Source of the DNA: CAWIUB01 sp963839175
GTDB taxonomy: Bacteria > Actinomycetota > Actinomycetes > Mycobacteriales > Jatrophihabitantaceae
Reading direction: 5' to 3'
Length of the DNA stretch: 64,000 nt
NCBI GenBank assembly: GCA_963839175.1
Contig: CAWIUB010000011.1
Coordinates: forward strand, 122,826-186,825
Shown: piece by piece, positions 35,306 to 44,213 of the stretch
How the letters are laid out: the number at the start of each line of letters is the position of its first letter
How positions within the stretch are numbered: the stretch's first letter is position 1
Program-made: the position numbers and the translations under genes
The notes under the pieces: model-generated
Told to the model about the DNA's origin: nothing
Databases searched by the model: none
The model's input: only the letters and a program-made list of their open reading frames with translations

Positions 35306-36232
35306 CTACCGGTGCGCGAGCAGGTAGGCGTTCTTCGCGACCTCGAACACCCGCTCGGTCTCCTGCGCCGCCGCGAGGGTGCTGACGGCGCAGACGGCCA
35401 GCACCGTTACCAGCGCGGCGATGCGCCAGGCGGCGGGCCGCGGCGGGGGCGAGTGGAGTGCCTGCACACGGGCGGCGATCTGCTCCGCTGCCACCGCGAG
35501 AACCACGCCTGCACCCGGGCCGGTCCGCGGCTGGCGGCTGGCCGAGCGGGTCAGCGCCCGGGCCACGGTGTCGCGGCGTACCGTGCGGGCGGCGTCCTCG
35601 TCGGCCCACCGTTCGGTGGCCAGCATCAGCGCGGCAGGTATTCGCCTCAGCAGCGGGTTGGGGTGGCCGCGAGCTGCCCGGCGGCGTGGTGCAGGTGGTG
35701 GCGATGCCGTAGGTGGGAGCGTTCGTGGGCGAGGACCGCGCGCCGTTCCCCGGCATCCAAGGCCCGCAGCAACCCGGTGGACGCCATGATCCGGCCGGGC
35801 CGGCCGGGCACCGCGTAGGCCACCGGCGCCGGGTCGTCCAGCACGGCTAACTCCTCGCCGTGGGCGGACAGGGTCGCGGCCAGCCGGTATGCCGTGAGGA
35901 GGGCTCGGCCGCGGCGCACGGCGACGGCTAGGAGGCGCACCGAGATGACCGCGAGCCCGAGCAGCGCCGCCAGTTCCACCGGGCCCGGCACCGGGTCGGC
36001 GTGCCGCAGCGCCGCCGTCGACCAGTGTCCCTGGGCGGCCAGCAGCGGTCACCTGACCGACCCAAGCGAAGGCGAGGAAACCGAGCACCGCGATCGACCC
36101 GGCTGGCGGCTACCAGCCCGCCTACGCTCAGCAGCCAGGTGCCCAGCGCGGTGGCAGCCGCCGGGCGATGATCGGGGCGACAGTCCCGAAGAGGCCGGTC
36201 AGCAGCAGCGGCGCGTACAGCAGCACGCCCAT
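35306..36232 (-). pseudogene. BlaR1/M56-family metallopeptidase, frameshifted
   Basis: The ATG at 36232 overlaps the blaI stop. Blocks in order, in changing frames: MGVLLYAPLLLTGLFGTVAP, LGTWLLSVGGLVAASR, PGPVELAALLGLAVISVRLL, MASTGLLRALDAGERRAVLA followed by the zinc motif HERSH (HExxH), then NPLLRRIPAALMLATERWAD, EDAARTVRRDTVARAL and a final membrane helix. At least three indels lie near 36160, 36050 and 35650. The intact protein would be a membrane zinc protease that cleaves its partner repressor after sensing a cell-wall signal. Confidence 0.78.
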
Positions 36233-36609
36233 CACGAATCCGCCGTCCGGGGGGGACCGTTCAGCAGTCGGGACAGCGTCTTCTCCTCATCCGGACTCAG
36301 CGTGCCGACGAACTGGCTCAACACCGCGGCCTGATCACCGCCCCGGTCCAGCACCGCCCGCATCCGCCGGGCGGCCAGCCCGGCCTCGTCCAGCAGCGGC
36401 GTGTAGGCGTGCGCGCGGCCGGCCAGCTCTCGGCGCACTGCGCCCTTCTGATACAGCCGGGTCAGGATGGTCTGCACCGTGTTATAGGCCAGATCGCCGC
36501 CCACCGCGTCGACCACCTCGCCCGGCGTCAGCGGCGTGTCCGCGGCCCACAACGCGGCCAACACCTCCGCCTCCAGCCCGCCGGGCTCGCGTCGCTGTGT
36601 CCTGCTCAT
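36232..36609 (-). CDS. blaI: BlaI/CopY-family transcriptional repressor
   Basis: 125 residues from the ATG at 36609. Winged-helix blocks PGGLEAEVLAALWAADTPLT, GEVVDAVGGDLAYNTVQTIL, TRLYQKGAVRRELAGRAHAY, then the dimerisation tail VLSQFVGTLSPDEEKTLSRL. It is paired with an M56 protease gene by a 1-nt stop/start overlap (TGATG). Two identical dyads about 100-140 bp upstream (36712-36751) are its probable operators, shared with the divergent dedA-uppP genes. Confidence 0.88.
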   Translation of the reverse strand: MSRTQRREPGGLEAEVLAALWAADTPLTPGEVVDAVGGDLAYNTVQTILTRLYQKGAVRRELAGRAHAYTPLLDEAGLAARRMRAVLDRGGDQAAVLSQFVGTLSPDEEKTLSRLLNGPPRTADS

Positions 36610-36711
36610 CCTGCTCCACTCAGTTCGGTGCTGTGCCCACGACGAACGCCGCCGCGGATGGCGACGGTGGGCGCTAGCCACGGGGGGTAGCGGCCACCCA
36701 GCCTCGCCGGC

Positions 36712-36751
36712 CCTACAGTACCGTAGGTGTACTCTCCTACGCGTCCGTAGG
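36712..36751. promoter_or_regulatory. Twin BlaI-type operators CCTAC-N6-GTAGG
   Basis: Two perfect dyads, CCTAC AGTACC GTAGG (36712-36727) and CCTAC GCGTCC GTAGG (36736-36751), 24 bp centre to centre, between blaI (-) and dedA (+). BlaI/CopY proteins bind dyads with a TAC...GTA core, which both copies carry. Confidence 0.7.
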
Positions 36752-36789
36752 AGTTGTGGGGCTGGGGCATCACGGAGGGGGCCGGGTCG

Positions 36790-37375
36790 ATGAATATGGT
36801 CAGCTCGCTGGTCGACTCGATCCTCAACCTGCACGGTGCTCCGGCGTACGCGCTGGTCGGTGGGCTGGCGTTCAGCGAAGCGGCCCTGTTCGTCGGCTTC
36901 GTGCTCCCCGGGGAGACCGCGGTGCTGCTCTGCGGGGTGCTGGCCCACCGGCAGATCAGGTGATCTTACCGGTTATGGCGGCGGTCGCAGTGGCGGTCGC
37001 GATCATCGGGGACAGCGTCGGCCACGAGGTCGGCCGGCACTTCGGCACCCGGCTGCTCGCCACCCGCATCTTCGCCCACCGTCAGCAGGCGCTCGAGCGC
37101 GCCAAGCGCGGCCGGGCTGTATTCCTGGCCCGGTTCACCGTCATTCCTGCGCGCGGTGATGCCCGGCCTGGCCGGCACCGCCCGGATGCCCTATCGCAAG
37201 TTCCTGGCCTTCAACGCCGCCGGCGGGCTGATCTGGCGGTCGGCTTCACCCTCTCGGCTACGCCGGGGCCAGCTACCAGAAGGTCGAGAAGATCGCCGGG
37301 CGGGCCAGCGCCATCCTGCTCGCCGTCCTCGTGCTCGCCATCCTCGTCCTGCTCGTCCGCCGGCGGGCGCCGTGA
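36790..37375 (+). pseudogene. DedA-family membrane protein, frameshifted
   Basis: Three frames rebuild it: NMVSSLVDSILNLHGAPAYA, GLAFSEAALFVGFVLPGETA, VLLCGVLAHRQI; then VILPVMAAVAVAVAIIGDSV, GHEVGRHFGTRLL, RAVFLARFTVI; then LRAVMPGLAGTARMPYRKFL, AFNAAGGLIW and SYQKVEKIAGRASAILLAVL. The PGE and R-x-G-G/PG motifs and overall size (about 195) are those of DedA proteins, which flip undecaprenyl phosphate or phospholipids. Shifts lie near 36955, 37140 and 37250. It is followed by uppP. Confidence 0.78.
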
Positions 37376-37486
37376 ACGGGACGACACCCAGCCCGACAAC
37401 GCTGAACCCGACGACCGACCACCCCACGCGGCTAAATCGCCGTCACCTCTCGACGGTCACCTCTGGATAAGGAGCAGTTCCCGCTC

Positions 37487-38455
37487 ATGCTCAGCTACCT
37501 GCAGGCCGTGGTCATCGGCCTGCTGCAAGGCGTCACCGAACTGTTCCCGGTCTCCAGCCTCGGCCACTCGGTGCTGGTCCCGGCGTTCATCGGCGGCGAC
37601 TGGCAGCACCTGGTCACCGAATCGGCCAGCTCGTCCAGTCAGACCAGCCCGTACTTGGCGTTCATCGTCGCGTTGCATGTGGCCACCGCGGTCGCGCTGC
37701 TGATCTTCTTCCGCCGCGACTGGGCCCGGATCATCCGCGGCTTCGGCCGCACCCTGCGGCCCAGCCTCGCCGAACGGCGCATCGTGGCCACCCAGCCGGA
37801 CGAACGCCTGGCCTGGCTGCTAGTCATCGCCACCATCCCGGTCGGGATCACCGGCGTGCTGTTCGAGCACACCTTCCGCACCCTGTTCGCAAGACCGCTG
37901 GCCGCAGCGATCTTCCTCACCGTCAACGGGATCATCCTCCTGGTGGGTGAGCACCTCCGGCGCGTCGCACCAACCGACGAGCCGGTCCACGGACACGACG
38001 CCGTGCCGGACAGTGCGCGTGCCGCGACCATCGGCACGGCGGGCACCACCGCGATTCGCGCCCCACGCGGCCGCGAGCTGGCCACCCTGCACTACCGGGA
38101 GGCCGGCATCATCGGCTCCTTCCAAACCCTCGCGCTGCTCGCCGGCATCAGCCGCTCGGGCATCGCCATGGTCGGCGGGCTGGCCCGCGGCCTGTCGCAC
38201 CGCGACGCCGCCCGGTTCTCTTTCCTGCTGGCCACCCCGGTCATCCTCGCCGCCGGCGTCCTGAAACTGCCGTCTCTCGCCGGACCGGCCGGCGCGCACA
38301 TCCACGGCCAAGTCCTCGCCGGCGCCGTCGTGGCCGGCCTGGCCGCTTACCTGTCCGTGCGCTACCTCACCCGCTACTTCGAAACCCGCACCCTCACCCC
38401 GTTCGCCGTCTACAGCCTGCTCGCCGGCGGGCTCTGCATCATCCGCTTCGCCTGA
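37487..38455 (+). CDS. uppP: Undecaprenyl-diphosphate phosphatase UppP/BacA
   Basis: 322 residues, multi-pass. Catalytic blocks: LLQGVTELFPVSSLGHSVLV (Glu-rich motif and the S-x-x-H that follows) and LAGISRSGIAMVGGLARGLS (PGxSRSG-type motif). It dephosphorylates undecaprenyl pyrophosphate, recycling the wall lipid carrier and giving bacitracin tolerance. It carries a longer cytoplasmic loop (about 165-205) than E. coli BacA (273 residues). A GGAGCAG site precedes the ATG. Downstream of dedA and the BlaI operators, so probably BlaI-controlled. Confidence 0.93.
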   Translation: MLSYLQAVVIGLLQGVTELFPVSSLGHSVLVPAFIGGDWQHLVTESASSSSQTSPYLAFIVALHVATAVALLIFFRRDWARIIRGFGRTLRPSLAERRIVATQPDERLAWLLVIATIPVGITGVLFEHTFRTLFARPLAAAIFLTVNGIILLVGEHLRRVAPTDEPVHGHDAVPDSARAATIGTAGTTAIRAPRGRELATLHYREAGIIGSFQTLALLAGISRSGIAMVGGLARGLSHRDAARFSFLLATPVILAAGVLKLPSLAGPAGAHIHGQVLAGAVVAGLAAYLSVRYLTRYFETRTLTPFAVYSLLAGGLCIIRFA

Positions 38456-38518
38456 CTACCCCGACACCCGAGCAAGCCCGCGCACCGAACCCCAACCTCC
38501 CGGAACGGAGACACATCG

Positions 38519-39103
38519 ATGTCCAGCTCGTCATCCGCCCGCAACACCTCCCCACTCGTCACCGTCCTACTCATCGCGCTCGGCGTCGTCGTGGCCGTCG
38601 TCGGCGTCCTCTACCTGGTTCAGACCGCCGACCAGCTGCCGTCCTTCTTCCCCGGCCACCAAGCCGGCAGCGCCCACCACCACACCAAACACGCCCTCCT
38701 CGCCTTCGGTCTCGCGCTCCTGGCCTTCATCGGCGCCTGGATGAGCGCGGCAAGAAGACGTCCCGCTAGCCAGCGGCCGCCCCGCGGCGGTTCGGACTTG
38801 CTGTTGGTCGCCTGCGCAACCGCCGTCTCGAAAGTGTCCGTAGTGTCCGTCCGCAGGACCAGAGGACTGCATATCCCGAGCCGAGGCATGCCGAGCGTCC
38901 GCCACGACTTCGGACCTGCCGTTCCAAATCCAAGGATTTGGCACGACGCTGACCTTCGCTGGCTGCCAGCCAACTGCGGCGGCTCGAGTCGGGCGCGAGC
39001 GGTCAGGATGCCTACCCGTCCATGCGTAGGTTCGCTGCCATACCCATGCAATTCTGGCTCCCCTGACGTACCCGTGGAGGGTGAGGGCGCCTGCAAGGTG
39101 TGA
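38519..39103 (+). CDS. Small membrane protein downstream of uppP (C-terminal part doubtful)
   Basis: The ATG at 38519 follows GGAACGGAG. Residues 11-33 and 58-76 are membrane helices: SPLVTVLLIALGVVVAVVGV, then QLPSFFPGHQAG, HHHTKHALLAFGLALLAFIG. The pattern of two helices joined by FFPGHQAGS-HHHTKH looks like a conserved partner of UppP in actinobacteria. After residue 80 the sequence loses protein character. One frame over, KKTSR and a TAG at 38767-38769 would give a natural 83-residue protein, so a frameshift near 38755 is likely and the remaining 110 codons are probably spurious. Confidence 0.55.
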   Translation: MSSSSSARNTSPLVTVLLIALGVVVAVVGVLYLVQTADQLPSFFPGHQAGSAHHHTKHALLAFGLALLAFIGAWMSAARRRPASQRPPRGGSDLLLVACATAVSKVSVVSVRRTRGLHIPSRGMPSVRHDFGPAVPNPRIWHDADLRWLPANCGGSSRARAVRMPTRPCVGSLPYPCNSGSPDVPVEGEGACKV

Positions 39104-39285
39104 GGCTGGGCGGCACGCCGTTCGAGTGCGAGAACCTGCAAACCCGGTGTGCGCGCTGCCGCAACAGCAAGACCCAGGCGGGAGCGCTCCGCGGGGTAGG
39201 GGGAGTCGAAATCGCTCGGCGCGGCGGGCCAAGGACCGTCGGGCAATCGCGCGCGTGCGATGACACGTTTCCCGGAACACTTTGG

Positions 39286-40241
39286 CTACTCGGGTGGGGA
39301 TCTCCGAAACGCGTCGGCGTGATCGCAGACCCACTGACGAAGCGTCCGCGCTGGCGCTCCGACGACGTCGGCCACGGTTGAAGTCACGAACGCCGGGCGT
39401 CCGATCGTCGCACCCCACGCGGCGAGCAGCATCTCCACGACCGGACCCGGCCAGGTACCCGCCGTCTCACGCCGGAACTGTTCGGGCGACAGCTCCTCGA
39501 ACCGGATCTGGCGACCGAGGACGCCCCCGATCACGCTCACTTGCTCCGCCTGGCTCAGCGACTCGGGGCCGGTGAGGACGTAATCGCCGCCCGCGTGCCC
39601 GTCCTCATACAGGGCGCGCGCCGCCACGGCCGCGACGTCGCGCTCGTCGATCGGTGCGGTCTCGGCTGCACCGTAAGGCCACCGGACGACGTCGCCCGCA
39701 CGGATCGCGGGCCCCCACCAGAACTGCGCGTTCGACGCGAACATCCCCGGCCGGATGAACGTCAACTCGAGTCCGGCGGCCGCGATCAGCCGCTCAATCT
39801 CGGCGTGCAAGCCAGCCATGGGGTTCGGCTGCTGGAAGAACGGGTGCGGTGTCCGGTGTGGCGAGGAAAGAGCCGGGCTTTGGCGGCGCGGTAGGTCGGG
39901 CCTTCCCGCCAATCAGCGGGAAGCACCCCGATGGCCAGCCGCAGCGCCCGCAATGAGAGAAAGACCACCCGCCGCGTGTCCGACGCGAGACGCTCGACAA
40001 CGGCCGCAGCGGCGGCGAGCGGCGCGGTCCAGAGGAGGAACACCGCACGCACGCCCCGCAGCGCCGGGTCGAGCGAGTCGGGCTCGGTGAAGTCGCCCGC
40101 CACGACCTCGGCAATCGCCGGCAGCGCGGCCGTCGCAGGTTTGCGCGTGAGCGCGCGCACCGGCACGCCCGCGCCCAAGAGCTCGGCGATCACCGCGCGC
40201 CCGACTCGGCCAGTGGCTCCCGTCACCAGGACGGGTTGCAT
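39286..40241 (-). pseudogene. NmrA-like NAD(P)-binding protein, interrupted by an 89-bp insertion
   Basis: The ATG at 40241 gives MQPVLVTGATGRVGRAVIAE (GxxGxxG nucleotide motif), PVRALTRKPATAALP, GDFTEPDSLDPALRGVRAVF and VVFLS. The family continuation SSPHRTPHPFFQQPNPMAGL lies 89 bases later in another frame, followed by HAEIERLIAAAGLELTFIRP, YVLTGPESLSQAEQVSVIGG and the C terminus at 39286. Excising 39866-39954 rejoins the frame as VVFLSSPHRTP. A probable atypical short-chain-dehydrogenase-like protein, now inactive. Confidence 0.75.
39866..39954. mobile_element. 89-bp insertion inside the NmrA-like gene
   Basis: Found by comparing the two halves of the gene: it separates two adjoining family motifs. 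It contains CTTCCCGCCAATCAGCGGGAAG, an 8-bp hairpin, and shares TCTTTC (GAAAGA on the plus strand) at both edges. It has no coding capacity. Origin unknown; a miniature element or a template-switch insertion. Confidence 0.55.
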
Positions 40242-40283
40242 GTCGACCCGCTCGTCGTGCTTCTGTTGCGCGTTCCCGGTCAC

Positions 40284-40824
40284 CAGGACCTCCCGAACCT
40301 CCTTCTAACCCCGCCGTGGCGTAGAAAGCGCATCACACCTGCGCGACACGGACATAGTTCTGCCCACCATGCCGGGCGTCCTGCACGGTGGTGGTGTTGA
40401 ACCGTCTGGAAACTGCAGGACAACTCGCCTTCATCATCCCCGACCCCGCCGCCTGGCTCACCGACCGGCTGGCCGACCCACCGCGCACGGCTCACAGCCC
40501 TGGACAGGACACGCGAGGAGCGGGGACTTCCAGCTGGCCACCAGCGGGAACCTACACCTGGCCACCAGTTGGGACGGCAATCGGGTGGTCCCATCAAGCT
40601 GGCAAGCGACACCAGCTCCGCCCGCCACGTCATCGGACAAAGGTGTCGGCGCCGCGGCGCGCGAACCACGCGCACCGTCAGACCTGCGCGGCGAAAGCAT
40701 CGGCCCTATTCGGCAGGGAGCGGAACTTGCATGAGGTTTCGCTGGCGGCCGCTGACAGCGCGTGACCGGCGAGGATCGCGCGCTGCCGTTTGAGATGTGC
40801 TGGCCCTGGGTCGCCGGCCAGGGT
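40284..40824. other. No gene; repetitive CTGGCCACCAG segment
   Basis: At 40530-40580 the units CTGGCCACCAG are repeated in a GGGAACYTxCAxCTGGCCACCAG pattern. I recall similar tandem blocks at the ends of IS21-like elements, but no transposase is present. Otherwise nothing recognised. Confidence 0.35.
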
Positions 40825-41852
40825 TCAGAGCCACTTCTTGGTCTTGAAGATTGCGAACAGCACGACTGCGGCGCAGATCATGATGACGGCCGACGCGATG
40901 AACCCGGACCGCTCGCCGAATCCCGGATAGGGCAGGTTCTGCCCGAAGAATCCGGTGACCGCGGTGGGGACGGCGATGATCGCGACCCAGGCGGTGATGC
41001 GGCGCATGTCGTTGTTCTGCTGCACGGAGGTCTGGGCCAGACTCTCGGCGGCGATCGTCATATGGGTGCCGGTGCGGGTTTGGTAGAACTCGATGACGCC
41101 ATGCACGAACTCCTTCTGCCCGTCGGCCATGCTGCGGACCATCTCGAACCGGTCCGCGAGATCAGCCACCAGCGGCTTGTCCTGCTCCGGCACGGATCGG
41201 ATCCGCCTGGCCAGGCCGCGGTAGGTCTCGGCCTGTGCGTGGCGATGGTGCGGATGGCCAGCAGCTGGTGCCCGACCTCGAATAGGTCCTCGAGCAGCGC
41301 CTCAGGGTCGTCGTCGTGGCCCTGGTCGGTGACCTGCTGCTCCAGCCGTCCGGACTCGCGGGCCAGTGCCGCGACCATGTCGATCTCGCGGCGCACCAGC
41401 GCCGACCCGATCGCGTAGGACAGCTCCAGCGGTGAACTCGGGCGAAGGTCGCCCCGCTCGATGCGGTGCAGCACCTGCCTGGCGTCGGCAAAGGCGACGT
41501 CGGGGTTGACGACCGGGTTGAGCGGGCCGTGCACCGTGACCAGGTAGTTGGTGCCAACGAACTGATCCAACTCGATGTAGTGCACGTGACCGCCGCTACC
41601 GAGTTCCGGAGCGTGCAGCACGACAAACAGGTGATCGTCATACACGTGCATCTTCGAGACGTGGTTGCGCTCGAGGCAGTCGCGGATCGCCAGATCGTGG
41701 AAGCCGAACAGGCCGGAGAGCACGGCCGCCTCGTCGGCCTGGCAGATCGGCAGATCCACCCAGATCAGAGCGTCCGGCCGGTCAAGCAGCAGCTTCAACT
41801 CATCGGCAGGCCGCCGCTCAACACCCGCACTGGTGATCGAATACACATCCAT
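40825..41852 (-). pseudogene. CorA-family divalent cation transporter, one frameshift
   Basis: The ATG at 41852 begins MDVYSITSAG. The soluble domain (CLERNHVSKMHVYDDHLFVV, YIELDQFVGTNYLVTVHGPL, EALLEDLFEVGHQLLAIRTI) runs to a one-base shift near 41240. The other frame then reads AETYRGLARRIRSVPEQDKP, LADRFEMVRSMADGQKEFVH and the two C-terminal helices AWVAIIAVPTAVTGFFGQNL and SAVIMICAAVVLFAIF to KKWL. The pore signature is GQN (FFGQNLPYP) rather than the canonical GMN. Likely Mg or a related divalent cation if the frame is intact. Confidence 0.78.
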
Positions 41853-42321
41853 CGCGCCAACCCTCCGTCGGCTCCGATGGTGCCACGACAGGACCTCGAG
41901 CATGCACACAACAACGCGGCGCGCAGCCGACAAGCGGTCGAATCGGCGCGCCGTATTCGTCGCATAGGTCGGATTGATTAGGACGGCGTGAAACGCGCCG
42001 CTCCGAGGTTCACCTTGTGTGGCCGCTATTCGACTGCGTTCGAGGCGTCGCTCGTCTGCGGACGGCAGTCGACCGCCTGCCGAAGCAGCGGCTGTGCGCA
42101 GGCTTGGCGGCCACGCTTGGCGTTGCGTTCACGTGCGGGTACTTCCGTCCGGCGTGTCGCGTGGTCGATGCTGGCGCCCACGGCGATCGAGGGTGCAGTG
42201 CGGATGGGACGGCAGGTGCCATGGCGAAGAGCAGGCCGAGCATGACTACGAAGCCGGCGGCCGCCTATACGGCCGCGGCGCCGCTGGCTGGGCATCGGGT
42301 GATCGTGTTCATCCAGGCTAC
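41853..42321. other. No supported gene
   Basis: GC-rich sequence between corA and the phosphoesterase relic. No frame gave a recognisable family, and I see no repeats. Confidence 0.35.
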
Positions 42322-43010
42322 GTGAAAAACGGGCACGACCTGATCTGGCAGCGGGTGCAGGCCGTCATCGACGGCGGCGGCTGGCCGAACACCACCTTCC
42401 TCCTCACCTAGGACGACTGGGGCGGCTACACCGACAGTGTTCGCACGCCACATCCCGAAGACGATCATCGACCTGCTCGGGCTACCCGCCCTCGGCGTGC
42501 CCCCGCGTCGACCAGGCGCCGTCACTGGCCGATCGGGTCGACGCCACCACCGCCCGGCCCGTTCCGCCGGCTCATGGCGCCGCGATCACCCAGCCCGCAC
42601 CGCCCGTCCCGCCGCCAGCGCCGGTCGACCCCGGACCGTGGCCCGGCCCGACCGGACAGCCCATGCCGAACCTGGTTACCCTCGACGGCAGCCCGCTCCC
42701 GGCACCCGCCGACGCCGTCGTCCACGCGACGCCGCCGAAACCACCCGCCGCGCCGACGCCCGCACCGACCCCGACACCGGCGCCTGGACCGGCACCCGCC
42801 CCTGCGCTGAGCGACCTGGTGGACAAGGCGTATGCCGGCAAGACCGCCAGCGAACTGGCCGCCGCGCCGTTGACGGCGCTCAAGGGGATCAGCCCGACCA
42901 GGGCGGCCGCCCTCACCCAGGCCCTCGGCGTGCACACCATCGCCGAACTCGCCGACAGCAAATACGTCACCGCCGCACAAACGATCGCGGCGGCAGCAAA
43001 CAACAGCTGA
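42322..43010 (+). pseudogene. 3' relic of an alkaline phosphatase/phospholipase C-family phosphoesterase with a C-terminal helix-hairpin-helix tail
   Basis: Frame 1 reads KNGHDLIWQRVQAVIDGGGW, PNTTFLLT, then an in-frame TAG where the family has an aromatic residue, then DDWGGYTDSV. The following family blocks FARHIPKTIIDLLGLPALGV and RPVPPAHGAAITQPAPPVPP lie in shifted frames. From about 42663 a Pro/Ala linker leads to LSDLVDKAYAGKTASELAAA and LKGISPTRAAALTQALGVHT, a helix-hairpin-helix-like end, stopping at 43010. The N-terminal catalytic part is missing. Confidence 0.65.
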
Positions 43011-43126
43011 CCGACCCCATCTCACGATCACCAGTCCTCGCCACGAGCCCCTCCGCGCAGAGCGCCACCCAGCCCAAGCCATCAAGTGAACTGGTGTGTC
43101 CCATCACATCAAAGCGCGAAATGCGG

Positions 43127-43729
43127 CTAGCCGTCGACCTCATCGGTGTGGACCCGGACAACGCCGGGCACGGTGCGGGCCAGCACGGTGACGATCCGCT
43201 GCTGGGCGTCGTCGAACCGGCCGCTGAGGGTGACCACGCCGCCGTCGGACGTGACGGTCCACCGGCCGGGGTCGGCGGCGGCGTCGTCCAGCCGGTGCTG
43301 CACGTCGGCGATGATCGCGCCGTCGTCTCGGATCAGGGTGCGCAGCAGATCGCGGCGGCTGACGATCCGACCAGCTGGAAACCGTCCACGGCCGGCACCG
43401 CGAACGTTCTTGGCGAGCATCAGCTCGGCGAGATCGGCGGTGTCGGCGGAGTGGTTCACGCACTCCACGTTCTCGGTCATCACCTGCCCGACCAGGGGCG
43501 CTGGGTCGGGTTGGTCCGGCGGCGCCGGCAGCATATGGCTGCGCGGGTCGTGCGGCATCCGGTCGCGGATCAGGTCGGCTTCGCTGACGATGCCCACGAC
43601 CTGGTGGTCCTCGTCGAGCACGGGCAGCGAGATGATGCCGTGGTCGGTCAGCAGCTCGGCCGCCTGGTGGATGGGTGTGTCGGTGTGCACCGTGACCACC
43701 GGCTGGGTCATGATGTCGCTTGCCCGCAT
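43127..43729 (-). CDS. CBS-domain pair plus BON domain protein
   Basis: 200 residues from the ATG at 43729: MRASDIMTQPVVTVHTDTPI, HGIISLPVLDEDHQVVGIVS (CBS 1), VMTENVECVNHSADTADLAE (CBS 2), IRDDGAIIADVQHRLDDAAA, WTVTSDGGVVTLSGRFDDAQ and VLARTVPGVVRVHTD (BON). Inside CBS 2 the string AGRGRFPAGR occupies the place of VPAVDGFQLVG, which is present one frame over, so two compensating indels about 35 bp apart garble ten residues. CBS pairs bind adenylates; BON domains associate with membranes. It may act in ion or dormancy-type stress. Confidence 0.75.
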   Translation of the reverse strand: MRASDIMTQPVVTVHTDTPIHQAAELLTDHGIISLPVLDEDHQVVGIVSEADLIRDRMPHDPRSHMLPAPPDQPDPAPLVGQVMTENVECVNHSADTADLAELMLAKNVRGAGRGRFPAGRIVSRRDLLRTLIRDDGAIIADVQHRLDDAAADPGRWTVTSDGGVVTLSGRFDDAQQRIVTVLARTVPGVVRVHTDEVDG

Positions 43730-43849
43730 GCCTGCCTCCTTCGCCGACTGATGGACACGGTAGGTGAGCGCGCCGTCCGGCCGCTGTCCAGAGCCAGCAC
43801 GTGCCGGCGGCGACGGGCAAGTGCCGCCAGCGCCGATCGTTGCCGCCAG

Positions 43850-44100
43850 TTGTCGGCGCCGAGCTTGGGCGCGGTCTTCCTCGCCGGGCAGCAGCCGATT
43901 GTCCTTGCTGGTGGATTGCGTCGCGGTCGGTGACGTCGAACGTGACGGCGGTGACCTCCGGCGTGGATGCCACCGCGGAGCGGGATGCGGCGAATGTCTG
44001 CAACTCGGCGTGGCCCAGCCGGCTGGCCACGGCGGTGCCGGTGCCCCGGGACGCGCCGGTGACCAGAGCGGTGGGGTGTTCGTGCCGCGGCAGCCCACTC
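43850..44100 (-). pseudogene. Short-chain dehydrogenase, N-terminal fragment
   Basis: RHEHPTALVTGASRGTGTAV, ASRLGHAELQTFAASRSAVA, VTAVTFDVTDRDAIHQ show the TGxxxGxG Rossmann motif and the D-V-T-D segment of SDR proteins. The catalytic YxxxK part is absent. Relic DNA between the CBS-BON and glycosyltransferase genes. Confidence 0.6.
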
Positions 44101-44213
44101 AACGTCACCGGCAGCACCTGGGCCTCGCTGCCCGCGAACTGGGCTGGAGGGCGACCTCGTCGGCTGACCAGTAGCGGCACCCGGGCCGCGTGCAGTTGCG
44201 CGGCCCGAGTGCG

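Noticed and set aside
38790..39103. C-terminal half of the small membrane protein as real protein
   Set aside because: It loses membrane and domain character after residue 80, and a natural stop exists one frame over at 38767.
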